Shown here one piece after another: positions 1 to 12,059 of a stretch of 64,000 nucleotides of DNA; the stretch's first letter is position 1, and each line of letters starts with the position of its first letter. The notes under the pieces were generated by a model. The model did no database searches. It was not told the DNA's origin and saw only the letters and a program-made list of their open reading frames with translations. The position numbers and the translations under genes are program-made. The DNA is from Megaleporinus macrocephalus (lineage: Eukaryota; Chordata; Actinopteri; Characiformes; Anostomidae). Location: NCBI GenBank assembly GCA_021613375.1, contig CM038726.1, positions 15,668,341-15,732,340 of the forward strand, written 5' to 3'.

Positions 1-198
1 GCTTGCTAAAGAATCAGTCATGTTTCAATTAACACAAGGGCTGTTTTGAGATGTTCGTATATTGATCGATGGTCTATTACTGTTCAGCAAATGTATATTA
101 TTTAGTTTGGATTATAGTGAATATTTATGAAATAATTACATTGAATGTAATTTTTATTCACTTGATCAAAGCATCTATCACTTAGAAAGCATCTATAT

Positions 199-1066
199 CA
201 GAGGTGTCCAAAGTCCAGCCTGTGGGCCAAATGCGGCCCGCAGACAGATTTTTATCGGCCCTCGGCATCACTTGTGAGAATGCATTATTGCAATTATTAT
301 TATTTGCAATTATTCCTTTCACCTGATGGCGGCAGCAGTGCACACATATATAGTACGTTTCACTACTGTGTTAGCAATCAAAGTTAAATAAACTTAAGAG
401 CTGTTATTTTTCTGACTGGGCTCCTAAATTACAAAACGGCATGCAGTCATGTAATAAAGGGGTTAAATATGAAAACACATTATGAAACAAAGCGTGGACA
501 TTAGAGTAAATACTCAGGGGGCGAGAGGACAGAGACACCTGCTTTCACAGTAGCAGCTGTTCTTCAGGACACATGGGGCACAGGTGAACCTGACCAGAGC
601 GAGTTATAAGGTGGCTATGCTAATCACTCAGCAGTGACAATGCTGTGTCTGATCCACTCACACCATCACCACACACTAACGCACCACCTCCACATCGGTG
701 CCACTGCAGAGAAAAAACTTTTCTATTCCGTAATAGATCATGTGATTTAGGAAATATAAGACTTGCTGTTATTGAGTTCCATAAGTTTGGTGATGCAGTG
801 ACTGAGTGATATACAGTCTACATGAGAAACACTGAAGATACTTGATAAAGAAATATTGTTCAGACTAAATTTGCAGTACATTGTATGATTGTTTACTCTG
901 TTAATCTCCTGCTGAAATCTCGATAAAATTAAATTCTTTAGTTAAATAATTTTTAATTAATCTGTGCATAATTTATGAATAATACTTAAAAAAAAAGAGA
1001 AACTAGCCCTTAGGTAGTTTGATATTTCCAGTCTGGCCCATTTTGAAAAAAGTTTGGGCACCTCTG
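199..1066. mobile_element. Non-autonomous hAT-like element
   Basis: Inverted ends CAGAGGTGTCCAAA (199) and TTTGGGCACCTCTG (ends 1066) bound 868 bp. Flanking octamers ATCTATAT (191-198) and ATTTACAT (1067-1074) match at six of eight positions, as expected for an aged 8-bp hAT target duplication. No transposase is present. A fragment of the palindromic repeat family (about 629-710) lies inside. Confidence 0.72.
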
Positions 1067-1239
1067 ATTTACATGGACCATCAAAACGAAGTGTTGCTAA
1101 ATGTAGTATTTTAGGCTGTAATTTTATTAGAATAACCTTAAAGAAAAGGGTTACTGCATTCGTTTTAATTACATATGTAATAAGTTGCTTTGAGTTGCGT
1201 AATAAATAATTTACATTTAATTGACTTTCTGTATCTGTA

Positions 1240-1800
1240 TCTGGTTCAGAAGAACCGTTTTGTCCGAGACTCAGAGATCGCTGGAAACGAGATTAGATTA
1301 GCTTCCATCAAAAGCCTAACAAAACTTAATTAGGCAGATGACTTCGAAATGAGTTTAAAAGGCAATTTTGCAGCACTGAGGTGAAATGAAGAATGACATT
1401 AGCCATATGCAAATAGAGACGCGAGTGCATTTTCAGTGGGGACTCATTTCGGGCCTAATTTTATTTACTAACCTGAGGAGGGTTTAAGCAGCTAAATGGC
1501 CCTGAACGGCGCCCATTGCAACTGGCTTTCAATCGCGCTTTGAAGTTAAACAGGCTCATGAATAAATAAATGCGCCAGGGCTCCTCCTCCTCTCCTGGGA
1601 AGGAGAGATTTTTTGCATGCTTTCTTTCATTTTGTTCTTTCTACATGGGCCGCCATCTCTGATTTCCCCCATTTTTACTTTACTTTCACACCTCCCTTGA
1701 CCTTTTTGTCCCGCCTCCTCCTCCTTTCTACTCCGAGCGGCTTAATAAATTAGTGCCTCCCTCTTCGTCTCACCGTCTATTCTGCTCCTAAAGCACACTG
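1240..1800. other. Repeat-free block, possible conserved non-coding DNA
   Basis: This stretch has more balanced base composition than its surroundings, with homeobox-type TAATTA-like cores, an octamer-like ATGCAAAT (1407-1414) and a CT-rich run at 1580-1720. No coding frame or known repeat is visible. Regulatory function is inference only. Confidence 0.25.
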
Positions 1801-2149
1801 GGTCATGTCTGACATTAATTTGTAATGTGCAAGTGTTGTACTGAACTAATCACATATTATGCTCATAAGCAGAATGATGAAGGTTTAATTTGCAGCACAT
1901 TATGAGAGACAGAAAATTACTCCTTGGAATGTATGCATGGGGAAACAGAAAGAGAGAGAGAGAGAGAGGAAAGAGAAGGAGAAAGATACAAGTGTGTGCA
2001 TAATAAGAAAGTAAAAACAAAATTTCCAATTTTTTTTTTCCAATTTATTATAAAGAGAAAACTAAAATATTGCATTAACATAAGTATTCAGTACACTTTG
2101 CTATGACACTTGAGATTTCACTCTCCCATGTCTCGTGATCATCTGTGAG

Positions 2150-2795
2150 AGTTTCTACACCTTAATTGAAGTCCATCTGTTGTAAATTCAGTTGACTGGA
2201 TAATTTGGAATGACACTCACCTGTCTGTATAAGACCAAACAGCTACCAATGAACATCAAAGTAAAAACCAAGCTAGAACTAGTCAGTCAGTGAAACCATG
2301 TCAACCAAAGGTCAGCTAAAGTTCAGACACACTCACAGGTGATGAGCGATTAACGATTTGGGCGAATCGTTGTTGTAAAGTCACTGTAGGTGTGAAAGTT
2401 GCTCGCAGGGTTAAATAGTAGAGCTTTGGAACAACCAGAACTCTTTCTAGAGTTGGCTGCCCCACCAAACTAAGTAATCAGGAAACAAGGACCCAGGTAA
2501 GAGAGGTGACCATGAACTCAATGGTCACTCTGGCTGAGCTCTAAAGATCCTGTGTGCAGGTGGGAGAAACTTCCAGAAGGTCAACCATCACTGCAGCTTT
2601 CCACCAATCTGGGCTTCATGACAGACAGAAGACTCTTCTTTGTAAGAGCTTTGAGAAAACTGACCCAGAGTGCCCTGGATCTCAGACCAGGCCGAAGCTT
2701 TACCTTCCAACAAGACAGTGACCCTAAAAACACAGCCGAGACAAAGTGGCAAAGTGGGACAACTCTGGGAATGTCCTCTGGCCACAAGACATTCT
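2150..2795 (+). pseudogene. Tc1-like transposon relic
   Basis: The plus strand retains pieces of a Tc1-type transposase in order: a paired-domain-like leader around 2440-2600 (the part reading PEGQPSLQL), then TFQQDSDPKNTAETKWQ at about 2700-2750, which matches the FQQDNDPKH block containing the second catalytic Asp. The middle of the gene is deleted and frames change. Ends are not clear. Confidence 0.65.
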
Positions 2796-2817
2796 GAATG
2801 CATTTATTTATGTATAT

Positions 2818-3400
2818 CACTCCATTTTATCAGCTCCATCTACAATACAGGTGCATGTTGTAGTTATACACTTACACGCTGTAGTCCATCTGTTTCTCTG
2901 CATACTTTGTTGTTTCACCCTGGTCTTCAGTGATTAGAACCTCTAAAGGACCACCACAGAGCAGATACTATTTGAGTGGTGGGTCATTTTTAGCACTGCA
3001 GTGAGACTGACGTGGTGGTGGTGTTTTAGTGTCCGTTGTGCTGGTACGAGTGGATCAGACACCGCAGTGCTGCTGGAATTTTTAACACGTTGTTCATTCA
3101 CTGTCCACTTTATTAGACGTTGCTACCCTTGCTTGTCTGCAGTGTAGATGTAAAGTCAGAGACTACAGCTCATCTTGTCGCTGCACAGTTTGTGTTGGTC
3201 ATTTTCTTGTCCTTCATAAATGGTCACTGCCCAATCGTCACTAACACACCACCTCCATCTCCCTCATAGCACCTGCTGGTGGTTCTGTGGGGTCCTGACC
3301 ATTAAAGAAAAGTAAATATAAAGGGGATAAACAATGTATACAACAAACCAGATGGACTACAGTCTGTAATTGTTGGACAACAAAGTGCTCATTTCTCAAA
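2818..3400. repeat. Palindromic repeat family copy, ends lost
   Basis: It shares long stretches with the copy at 7094-7860, for example the segments around GGACCACCACAGAGCAGATA and GTCAGAGACTACAGCTCATC. Both inverted halves are recognisable, but the outer AACATTAA termini are missing. Confidence 0.72.
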
Positions 3401-4184
3401 ACATATACAAGCCATTGCCTATGAAGAGGTGTACCTGGTCTGCAACAGTGTTGAGGTAGATAGGACATCTGAAATATCAGTCCACATAAACACCTGGACA
3501 TGATTTGAGAAGACACACATGGGTCTATATTAGATTCCCCAGCTAACAATGCATATCAGAGAGAAAACCGAGACATAAGTAGGTTTGTCCATTATCAGAC
3601 CTCTGTAGACAGGTACTCACTACAGCTGACCAGGAGCACTCCAAAAACCTTGTTGTTTCAGAGATGCTCGTGGTCCAGATGTAATACCACATCAAATTAT
3701 ATGTCTTACATCTGAGCTCTCTTTACCGCTGTAGGGCCGTGTGGCTCTGAGCATGGAGAACATTTACAAACTGAACTCAGGGCAGTTTCCTCAACTCAAC
3801 ATGGTTATGTAACCATGCTCAGGCTCACAGAATCATTTGTTGGGATAAGTAGTCATTCATTGATTGATTCAAAGAGCACGCCGTGACACACACTGTGTTA
3901 TTTATTTTTAAGTCAAGCACCTGCACAGTCACCAAATAAATGAACGTCCTCAATTTTCAGTCCATCATTCAACAAATGTGAGTTAACAGTACTTATACTT
4001 AGTTTGGCTATTGGGCTACAGATCCAAACACTGCTGTAGATGATAGATGATGAAGACTAGTGTTGACTGACCGGAGTTGGTGTCAGAAAGCCAAAATAAA
4101 CCTGTTCCAATATGTGCTGAAGCCGTAGCCTGCTGTGCTAAGCTAAGTTCCAGCCAATTGATGCTCAAGTTTAGTGTACAAAGA

Positions 4185-4465
4185 CATAAATGGTACTTTG
4201 GATGGTGAAGTTATTCTTTTTGTGATGAAGAACCTGTGGTTCTAATGATATATGAATATATGTGATGCCACAGAAGAACCATTTTTGCTTCCCTAAAAAT
4301 ACATTTACAGGAGTTTAACGGAGCTTCACATATGAAGAACCCCTCAAATTGTAACCTTTTTATTATAAAAGGTATATTTTTTTCCAACATGGTCCCGTAA
4401 GGCCCTAGAAGGTTCTATGGAACTGCTCAAGGAACACATTTGGCACCTTTGTTTTTAAGAGGTTG
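4185..4465. repeat. MITE-like dispersed repeat with AAGAACC/GGTTCT ends
   Basis: The segment has opposing GAAGAACC and GGTTCT blocks and a central AACATGG motif, resembling a short palindromic DNA-transposon derivative widespread in fish. A weaker related piece lies at 6361-6475. Recognition is by memory of the family. Confidence 0.45.
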
Positions 4466-4635
4466 GTGCCTCTGGAGTTATGGCTTTGTATACCTTTGCG
4501 ATAAGTTGATGGAGTGCTGTTTGTCATCCAGAACTAATGATCCAACATCAGTACCTGACCTCAGGTGGCGCAGTGATAAACTGGGCAGTAATGTGGGCTA
4601 CAGTTAGTAATTGCAAAACTATACGGTGGGTGTTT

Positions 4636-4668
4636 CTGATAAAGTGGCCAGTGGGTGTACCTACAAGA
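4636..4668 (-). repeat. Single copy of transposon-end motif
   Basis: GATAAAGTGGCCAGTGGGTGT is the reverse complement of the motif CACTGGCCACTTTATTAG that forms the 42-bp minisatellite at 26797-28085. Confidence 0.5.
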
Positions 4669-7093
4669 TTAAAGTTTTTAATTGATAGATACATCTCTAC
4701 TGTTGAAATACTCACACACAGGCTTGTTCAGTCACAGTCTGCGGTAAGATGAATTAACCAGGTGGGTGGCTAACAGGGCTAATGAGAAAGACAGAGGTGA
4801 TGGTGAACTTTGCCTTCTCTGTACAGGCGTTCAGCTTCTATAAAGTGGGTCAGGGCGAGAGGAGAGTAGAGCGAAAGAGGAGAGAGGAGCTGGGGTAACG
4901 GTGGAGCAATGAAGTTAGATGGAGGGGTTGGAATAGTGTGGAATAGAGTTCAAAGTAAGTGCCGAAGGTAGGTGGAAATTATGAGGGACGGACAAGACAC
5001 TGGAGAGACTGGAGTGGGCGTAAGGAGAAATAAAAAGCCAGTGAGAACGGATAGCATACTGTCCCGTCCCTGGCAGAATGGACACACACCCACACACAGA
5101 CACAAATGCAACTAATAGTCTGAAAGAGAGCACAGCAGGCTTCAAAACTCAGTGGGGATGCACCGAGATAGCATCCGCATCAATAATAAAATCGAACAAG
5201 CATGTCCTATTTCCCCAAATAGGAACGTCGCCGCTGTATATGCTGGATTAGAGCTGGAGAATTGTAATTGGTGAAGTGTAACTGTTAGATTGCGAATAGT
5301 GAACTGTAGTTGGTGGATTATAATTGGCTTGGATTTGGATTGTAATTGGTGAGGGGAGAAGATGTGTGCGACATCACAGCTGGCGGAAGTCGCAGCGGTC
5401 ACGTCCACGGAGTGGCAGGAAAAGACTAATTGAGTGTCAGCGTTAGCGATCACTCTTAATGCAGCGAAAACAAAAACATCCAAAATGGGAAAAAGCTGTT
5501 ATACAAATAGATTTAGCAAGAATCCTGAGCTTTCCTCTCACAGACTGCTGAAAGCTAAAGGAAAAAAACTTAATTGAGTGCGTGAAGCTGAACTTGAATT
5601 GTGTTGCCATTATTATTATTATGCTTTAGGTGTCATAATGTAACTGCAAGACCTTTTGAGCTGGGACACTTGAACGTGAAGATGATCAAAGAAAGCTGTT
5701 GTATGCAGAAACTGGATTTGTGCCAGGTGTTCTGGATTTTGAGGTAAATTCATACAATAAGATATACACTGTACTGACTACTCATCAGTAAAATATTAAG
5801 CCTCTTTTATTCTTATCAGTATAAAATGTAACTTCTTATGAAAAGTTTTTTTTATTATTTATTATAAACATCCATGATGATCTTGTGTTCTATAAATAAA
5901 GGCTTTTGGTTAGAAAATGTTAGCTCACCAAAACAAACCTAGTGTTCTTTTAAAAGGGGGAAGTCCACAAAGCAAGTTTAGACAGTTAGCCAAATAACTC
6001 TGTTGACCTGAAATGGAGAAATATTAAAGATAACAATGACCACAAAAATTTAAAGGTTACTGTTGAGCCTAACAGCCGGTTTTAAGTAGATAATTCCTTG
6101 TTTTATTACTAACTTTGTCATTTGCCCTAATAAACACAGCCTTGATGCATGTTTTACCCCTCGGCTTGACTAAAGGGGTGTATTCTGATAGGGAAGTGAC
6201 GTCAGCACATTGGCCATTATTGTAAATTTCAAATGTAGCTAGTTTGTGATTGGTTTGCATCGGGATGGAATCTGATGGGGAAGTGATGTTGGTGTATACG
6301 AATGTTATATGGACGATGTTTTTTATGAAAAGCAATGGTTATATATAGATCTGTGACCACTCAGTGTAAATGCATAAATGGTTCTTTATGTGGTTAAGAT
6401 AGAAAATTTGTTCTTATACAAGATTTTATTAAAGAAGCTTTTTTCCATTTAGTATCAAAAAGTGATCTTACTAGTCACAATAAGAGTTAGTGTTTTTGCT
6501 AAGAGTGTCTTGTAAAATGTATGGCTTTCGAGAAAAAATAAATTAAATTACAAACAACATGCTGTCACTATCTATGATTAGTAGTTTACTTTTAGTTAGT
6601 CTGAAGATTCAATCTCCATGTCCAATACAAGACTTTATTTTAACTTTATTTTTAATATTATATAACATTCTCCATCATTAAAAAATGTTTTGAACATATA
6701 AAGTTGCATTAGCAACTTATTTAGTAGCATCATATTTTTAAAAGTATATACTTGGATATTCGTTATCCAAGTCCATTATTAAAATAATCTCATAAATGCA
6801 TGCTATATATCAATTATTCAACAATATCTCTTTTAAACAATTTTCAAACAAATTAAATTAAACAATTTTAGTTTATTCAAACAGATTTTCTGTTGAAATC
6901 CTTAAAATAAAACGCTGTTGTGAAATAGGACTTTAAAAGTATGAAATGCGAGATGGCAAAGACTTTTGACATACTTATGTGAAAGAGGGGCAAGGATGCT
7001 GTATATTGAAGAAGACTGCAAGTGATCTTCATGGTTTAATTTTGGAAAAAAATGATGACATCCTCAGAAAAATGTGAAATTAGTTTATAATGT

Positions 7094-7860
7094 TTGTATG
7101 ATCAGCCATAACATTAAACCCACAATCTTTGTATCTACACACACTGTCCATTTAATCAGCTCCACTTAGGAACACTTTCCTAAGTTCTACACTTACAGAC
7201 TGTAGTCCATCTGTTTCTCAGTGTACATTGTTAGCCACCTTTCGCCCTTTTTTAATGATCATGTCCCTCGAAGGACCACCACAGAGCAGATATTATTTGG
7301 GTGGTAAATGTTTCTGTGTGTGTTAGTGTGTGCTGTGTTGGTACAAGTGGATTAGCCACAGCAGTGCTGCTGTTTTTAAACACTGTGTTCACTCACTGTC
7401 CACTCACTAGACACACCTAGATGTGAAGTCAGAGATGATAGCTCACCTGTTGCTACACAGCTTGTATTGGTCATCCTCTAGTCCTGCATTAGTGGTCACA
7501 AGGCTCACTGGACGTTGCTGGTTGTTGGACTATTCTCCATCTAGTAGTGACACTGAGCTGTTGAAAAATTCCAGCAGCACTGCTGATCCACTCACACTAG
7601 CACAACACATCACTAGCACATCACCACCACGCCAGTGTCACTCAAGTGCTAAGAATGGTCCACCTCCCTAGTAGTGCCTGTTCTGTGGTGGTGGTCCTGA
7701 CCGTTAAAGAACAGGGTAAAAGGGGATAAACAATGTATGTAGAGAATCAGATGGACTACAGACTGTAATTGAACAACAGAGTGCTACTATGTGGTAAGTG
7801 GAGCTGATATAACAGTGTAGATATAAAGGGGTGGTTTTAATGTTATGGCTGATTAGTGTA
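7094..7860. mobile_element. Palindromic repeat family, full-length copy
   Basis: The ends GATCAGCCATAACATTAAA (7100) and TTTAATGTTATGGCTGATTA (ends 7857) are inverted, and similarity between the two halves extends over more than 200 bp each, making the whole element nearly palindromic. It has no coding capacity. At least seven other partial copies occur in the window (about 629-710, 2818-3400, 12840-13014, 14262-14640, 38072-38300, 52528-52725, 54320-54445). It is most likely a non-autonomous DNA transposon; the superfamily is not known to me. Confidence 0.78.
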
Positions 7861-8004
7861 AGTATAATATCAAGTTTAAGGACAAGGGTTTCTATGGAGA
7901 GTTTAAGTAACTAAACTAATCATTGAATTTTGATAAGTAAAACTATAATACAAATATATATGTACATATGAAATGCACATCTTTTAAAGCATGTTTTTTT
8001 AATT

Positions 8005-8115
8005 GTCTCTGGAGGAACTGGAGGATAACAGCCCCGATATTAGTACTATGAGGGAAAGGCAGGGGCGTCAATCTGCTCTCGCTCTTGACATTGGTGGGGA
8101 CCTATGATGTTGACC
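8005..8115 (+). repeat. Dispersed repeat next to exon 8201-8440
   Basis: About 110 bp (GGAACTGGAGGATAACAGCC through GACATTGGTGGGGACCTATG) match the reverse complement of 12165-12285 at roughly 85-90%. The copy ends 85 bp from the exon's donor site. The repeat family is unknown to me. Confidence 0.75.
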
Positions 8116-8200
8116 GATCTGTTTTTTTATTGTCATACATGACTGAAAACCACAGGTCCAATGAGCGGTTATTCCAAACACTGGATAAGAGTTCACTCAC

Positions 8201-8440
8201 CTGTTTCTGGGTGGCAGGGGCCATGCCCGTTACAGTTGCAGGGCACACATGGTGAGAATGGTCCAGCGTTGGGAGACTCTCTGGTAAAGCCTGCCGCACA
8301 CAGCTCACAAAACTGTCCCGCAAATCCCACGGGACACTCACACCTCTCTACCCATGGGGCGGGGGGTCCTCTAGGGGCTTGGGAGTGGTACGTTGTTGTG
8401 ACAGCAGATGTCAGGCTCACTCCTGACAGTTGGGATGTAT
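8201..8440 (-). CDS. lamc3: Laminin gamma exon: exit from laminin IV, end of split LE, start of next LE
   Basis: This 240-bp exon begins with the last strand of laminin IV (SGVSLTSAV), then [40 protein letters not shown] and [16 protein letters not shown]. The cysteines complete the LE module interrupted by domain IV and supply the first three of the next module. Acceptor is cttacag at 8441-8447 and donor is CAG|gtgagt at 8201/8200. Both ends are phase 1, so the exon is symmetric and could be skipped without a frameshift, though skipping would wreck two LE modules. The CNGHGPC spacing lacks the two extra residues I recall in gamma-1 and fits gamma-3. The next exon must lie more than 8.2 kb downstream, beyond the window. 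Confidence 0.9.
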
Positions 8441-8861
8441 CTGTAAGAAGAGTTAACGGGAAAAGAAGAAAGCAAGAGAAATGGTTAAATGAATGGTAGT
8501 ACATAGACTACACTTCATTACTGGGTAGCATTGATGGATTTTTAAGAATAAATGCTCTTTGGTGTTCACTGTGAGTGCGTAAACACTCAATCCAAAACAC
8601 TCCCACGCTGCGTGTACTTAATAATCCGATAACTGCAGAAGATCTGATTTTATCAGTAATTCATTTAACAAGTTTACATACACTTGAGTAATCAGGTAAC
8701 CAGAGACTCTGGGTCTACATGAATCAGGCAGTAATCAGATTTCAGCTTTGCAACCAGCCAATAAACACACAGAATAAGACGTATCATAAATGGAATGGAA
8801 TGGAAGGTATCTTTAACTTCAACGTGTCATTTTAGTGTAAAACATGAAGATACGTTATGTA

Positions 8862-9385
8862 CACTACTGCTCAAAAGTTTGGAATCACAGTGAAATGTTC
8901 TTGTTTTCAATGGAGTATCTTCCTTCCTTAACACAACAATGGACTGACGGGTCTCTAAAGAAAGTTGTTTCTTTCTGGTCATTGTGAGTCTGTCAGCAAG
9001 CCATCAACTGCTGATGCTTCAGATACTAAACTAACCTAGAATGTTGTTCCCTTTTATACTCACTTATTAGTAGAATGTTTTTCAGCTGTGCATCACAATT
9101 GAGCAAGAGTGTCCTAACAACCAATTAGCCCAATAACATCCTTAACTTGGATTGGCGGCCGTACCTGGAGATTTAGACAGAGGACTGAGAATTGCCGATA
9201 ATAGAACTATATGCAAAATAGGCCTCTATACAAAAATAGGCTTTAATACAAACATTTATATTCTTTAAAAATTATCTGATACACTTAAATTAATTGTGAA
9301 ATGGACAATATTGTTTGTGAATTGCACGAAAATTGCATGAAATGAAATTCTAAAGTGATCCTAAACTTTTGAGCGGTAGTGTAGA
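8862..9385 (+). mobile_element. MITE with inverted ends CACTACCGCTCAAAAGTTT
   Basis: Left end CACTACTGCTCAAAAGTTTG (8868) and right end AAACTTTTGAGCGGTAGTG (ends 9382) are inverted repeats of about 25 bp. It has no ORF. The interior matches 28650-29040 at over 90%. The ends suggest a Tc1/mariner-type non-autonomous element; the class is inferred. Confidence 0.78.
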
Positions 9386-10059
9386 AGAAGAAGAATATTA
9401 ACATCATTCATTTTATTAAGCTTGTAGATGGTTTCAGCATTGCACCAAAAGTGTTATGTTGCCATTGTGTGGGTAATGTTTTAAACCCAATTGTTGAGCT
9501 CAAATCCAGCTTTTTTCGGATTTCATCATTGAATTACTTACTTTACAGGACCAGGACAACTGCAGAAATCCAATTATGATAAAAAATTTTAAGTGCATGT
9601 GCTCAGCGTTAATATTTTTGAGGAAAGTGCTGCTTTAAACACTTAATTGTTGCAAAGTTTAACCTCACGACAGGATTGTTAATGAGCTGAATTAGGCGTA
9701 TTGGAGCTGAGAAGCTTCTCAGATGTGCAGTGCAGGTGGGCTCCAGGACAAGGGTTGGGAAACACTTCCTGAGACAAGAAACATGTTGGCAAAAGTAAAT
9801 TACAAAGATTTATGAGGCCCACTTAAAGAGGTCTGAAAGAAGACATACAAGGCTATTGCTTTAAGCAAAGGCATCCATACATGTAAAGGTTAAACAGTTG
9901 AGCTTTTTCAAGTTTAGTGATAGACATTTTGAGTTTAATTGACTTTGGCCCAACTCAGTCACTTCTGTATTGATCCTAACCATGAAGAAAAGCGAACGAA
10001 CACAAGATAGGTAATTGAATGAGCCTAAGGCGTCGAGATAAGTTAATGGCATGCAAGCT

Positions 10060-10250
10060 AGCATGGGGAGCTAGCAGGGATAGCAATCTTAATTCACGGC
10101 CTTCAAAAAACACAGGGACGAGCTAAACGTTTATCTTCTATCAAATATCCGCCCTTAAGGGAAGTAAGGCTGATTGAGAGAATCCATAATTAGTTAATTT
10201 TAGCGCATGTCCATTTCAAAGAGCTGCCTTGTGGGAAGGCTAGGTCATGT
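10060..10250. other. Possible conserved non-coding block
   Basis: It is repeat-free with dense TAATTA/ATTA cores (for example CCATAATTAGTTAATTTTAG near 10181) and CCGCCCTTAAGG. It looks like developmental enhancer sequence, but no comparison could be run. Confidence 0.25.
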
Positions 10251-10529
10251 CTTACAATAGACAGGGATGAAACTGAAGGAGAGTTCTTTTCTTAAGGAGG
10301 CCAGCAAGCAAAGCACAGGGTGAACCCAACATTCTTCTAATGCTACTTTGAGAAACCATTCTTGTTTCTGAAATATTTTACAGGGGCATCTACAAGAAGC
10401 CTTGAACAATGAGGAACATCTTGGGGAATACAATATTACGTTACAGTGGAATATGCTAAATATTAAGTTGCCAGGTCATCAGGTACCAACCGAATTTGTC
10501 CGCCCTTCTCATTTCTGTTCATGAGTTTA

Positions 10530-11025
10530 TTTTCACTCTTGTCCCAAATACTTGAGGACTGATTCTGGGCTTGCCTCAGGGGAAGGACTCATTATTGCTG
10601 GTTTGCTTTTATACCCAAGAATTCCATCAGAACGGTGGATTGATTGCACAGTTCCATACGTTTCTGGTACACATTAGCTTCATGCATTTGCTGTCTTATT
10701 GTTATTTCTTAGCAACAGTGAGAAGAACAGCATTTTCGCTCCACAACAATTCTTTACCCGCCATCACTTGAAAAACTTGAAAAAGGGAAAGACCACAATA
10801 AATATAATGTAGGCACTTTTAAAAAATACAACCCCACACATGGTGCCGGGAGTGAAAAGCTTCTACACATGCAGTGAACCACTAGAAGTAAACCCCAGAC
10901 CAACAGTTTCAGGTGGACCAGAGATGGGTTCTCCACAGCCAGACTCAAAAGCTGCTTTCACATTTCACCAAACAACCATTACCACTAAATGCACAGAGTA
11001 AGCAGTCTAGGGTCTGAAAAAAGCT
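10530..11025 (+). repeat. Diverged direct repeat, copy 1
   Basis: It shares ordered blocks with 13770-14235: GTGGATTGATT-CACA-TTCCATA, CTTGAAAA-GGGA, CACT-GAAG-ACCCCAGA and GCTTTCACA-TT-ACCAAA. Identity is perhaps 65-70% over about 480 bp with indels. There is no coding frame in common and the family is unknown. Confidence 0.6.
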
Positions 11026-11854
11026 CTAGGGTGAAAAGACACAAGGGGACTATGATAGGACTGAACATTTGGAGCATTCTCAGCACATCAACATTAGAGT
11101 ATATGTTGCCTAGGTTTTAAACCTAGAGTTTTTTAGTGCGTATAAACACACTCATTATTTTCTCATGAGTTTATACAGAACAATGAGCACATGGCTGTGA
11201 GCACATGCCAATCTTTTCAATTCAGTCACGATTCATATTTTTTGTAATTAAAAGCAATTATTATTATTGTCACACATGGATTCAATACATGAACAGTTAT
11301 ATTCAGCAATTCAATTTACCAATTAAAACATCATTAAGAAATAAAATGATATATAATTAAGTGTTGACATAATGTAATGTACTACATGGCTTTCCTTTGT
11401 ATTTCTCAGGCAATGATTGAATCAGTTTATTATTTTAGTAATTATTGCAACAACAAAAGTGATTTGACAGGAATAAGGGTGTGCCCAAGTACTTGGGTAC
11501 TTGGTTAACATTTTGAGGTGCCAGTGTTTAAATACTGAAATCCTTGTTCAGGCAGTTGTTCTGCACTGAAAGATGAAGTCAATTTTATTAGAATTGTTTC
11601 GCACCAGTGCTGTTACCAGTGCTGTTTTTTCTTGAGAACGAATTGAGGAAGGTAGCTGACAGATGTGTACAGGCTGTTGTTAAAAGAAGAGGAGATGCTA
11701 CATAATGGTAGGCATGGTCTTTTTTGAGATGCGATGTTGCCATCAAGCTCTAGATGACTTAACACATTTCATGAAATAGTAAAATGTCTCACTTCAAACA
11801 CTTGATGTGTGTTTTATGATCTATTGTGAATTAAATTTGGGTCTATGAGATCAT

Positions 11855-11925
11855 TGCAAAATTAAATTTCATTTTTATTCAATTTTTTTTTACATTTCAC
11901 AAACTTTGTTGGAATTGGGGTTGTG
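11855..11925. repeat. Terminal fragment of a fish DNA-transposon-like repeat
   Basis: TTGGAATTGGGGTTGTG at about 11909 is an end motif I recognise from a repeat common in fish. Related internal pieces appear to lie at 36060-36340, 39005-39185 and 60870-61250. Confidence 0.45.
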
Positions 11926-12059
11926 TTGATTAAATTGATGAAGCCATATAGCGAGTCAGACGTGAACCTTGGATTTACACTGTCATCTGAAGAAGTTTTG
12001 AGGTGGTTGTCTATTAAAAGACCGACAACAGATTAGAGAATGACATTACATAGTCTGTC

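Larger units (their letters stand above)
1..8200 (-). other. Intron downstream of exon 8201-8440 (partial)
   Basis: No further laminin exon or other coding sequence is visible. It contains the hAT-like element 199-1066, the Tc1 relic 2150-2795, palindromic-family copies at 2818-3400 and 7094-7860, the MITE-like piece 4185-4465 and a dispersed repeat at 8005-8115. The remaining sequence (3400-4180, 4470-7090, 7860-8000) is AT-rich with no feature I can name. The exception is 1240-1790, listed as possible conserved non-coding DNA. Confidence 0.7.

Noticed and set aside
8161..8499. Plus-strand ORF opposite the laminin exon
   Set aside because: Shadow of the minus-strand exon 8201-8440, which has splice sites and LE cysteines.
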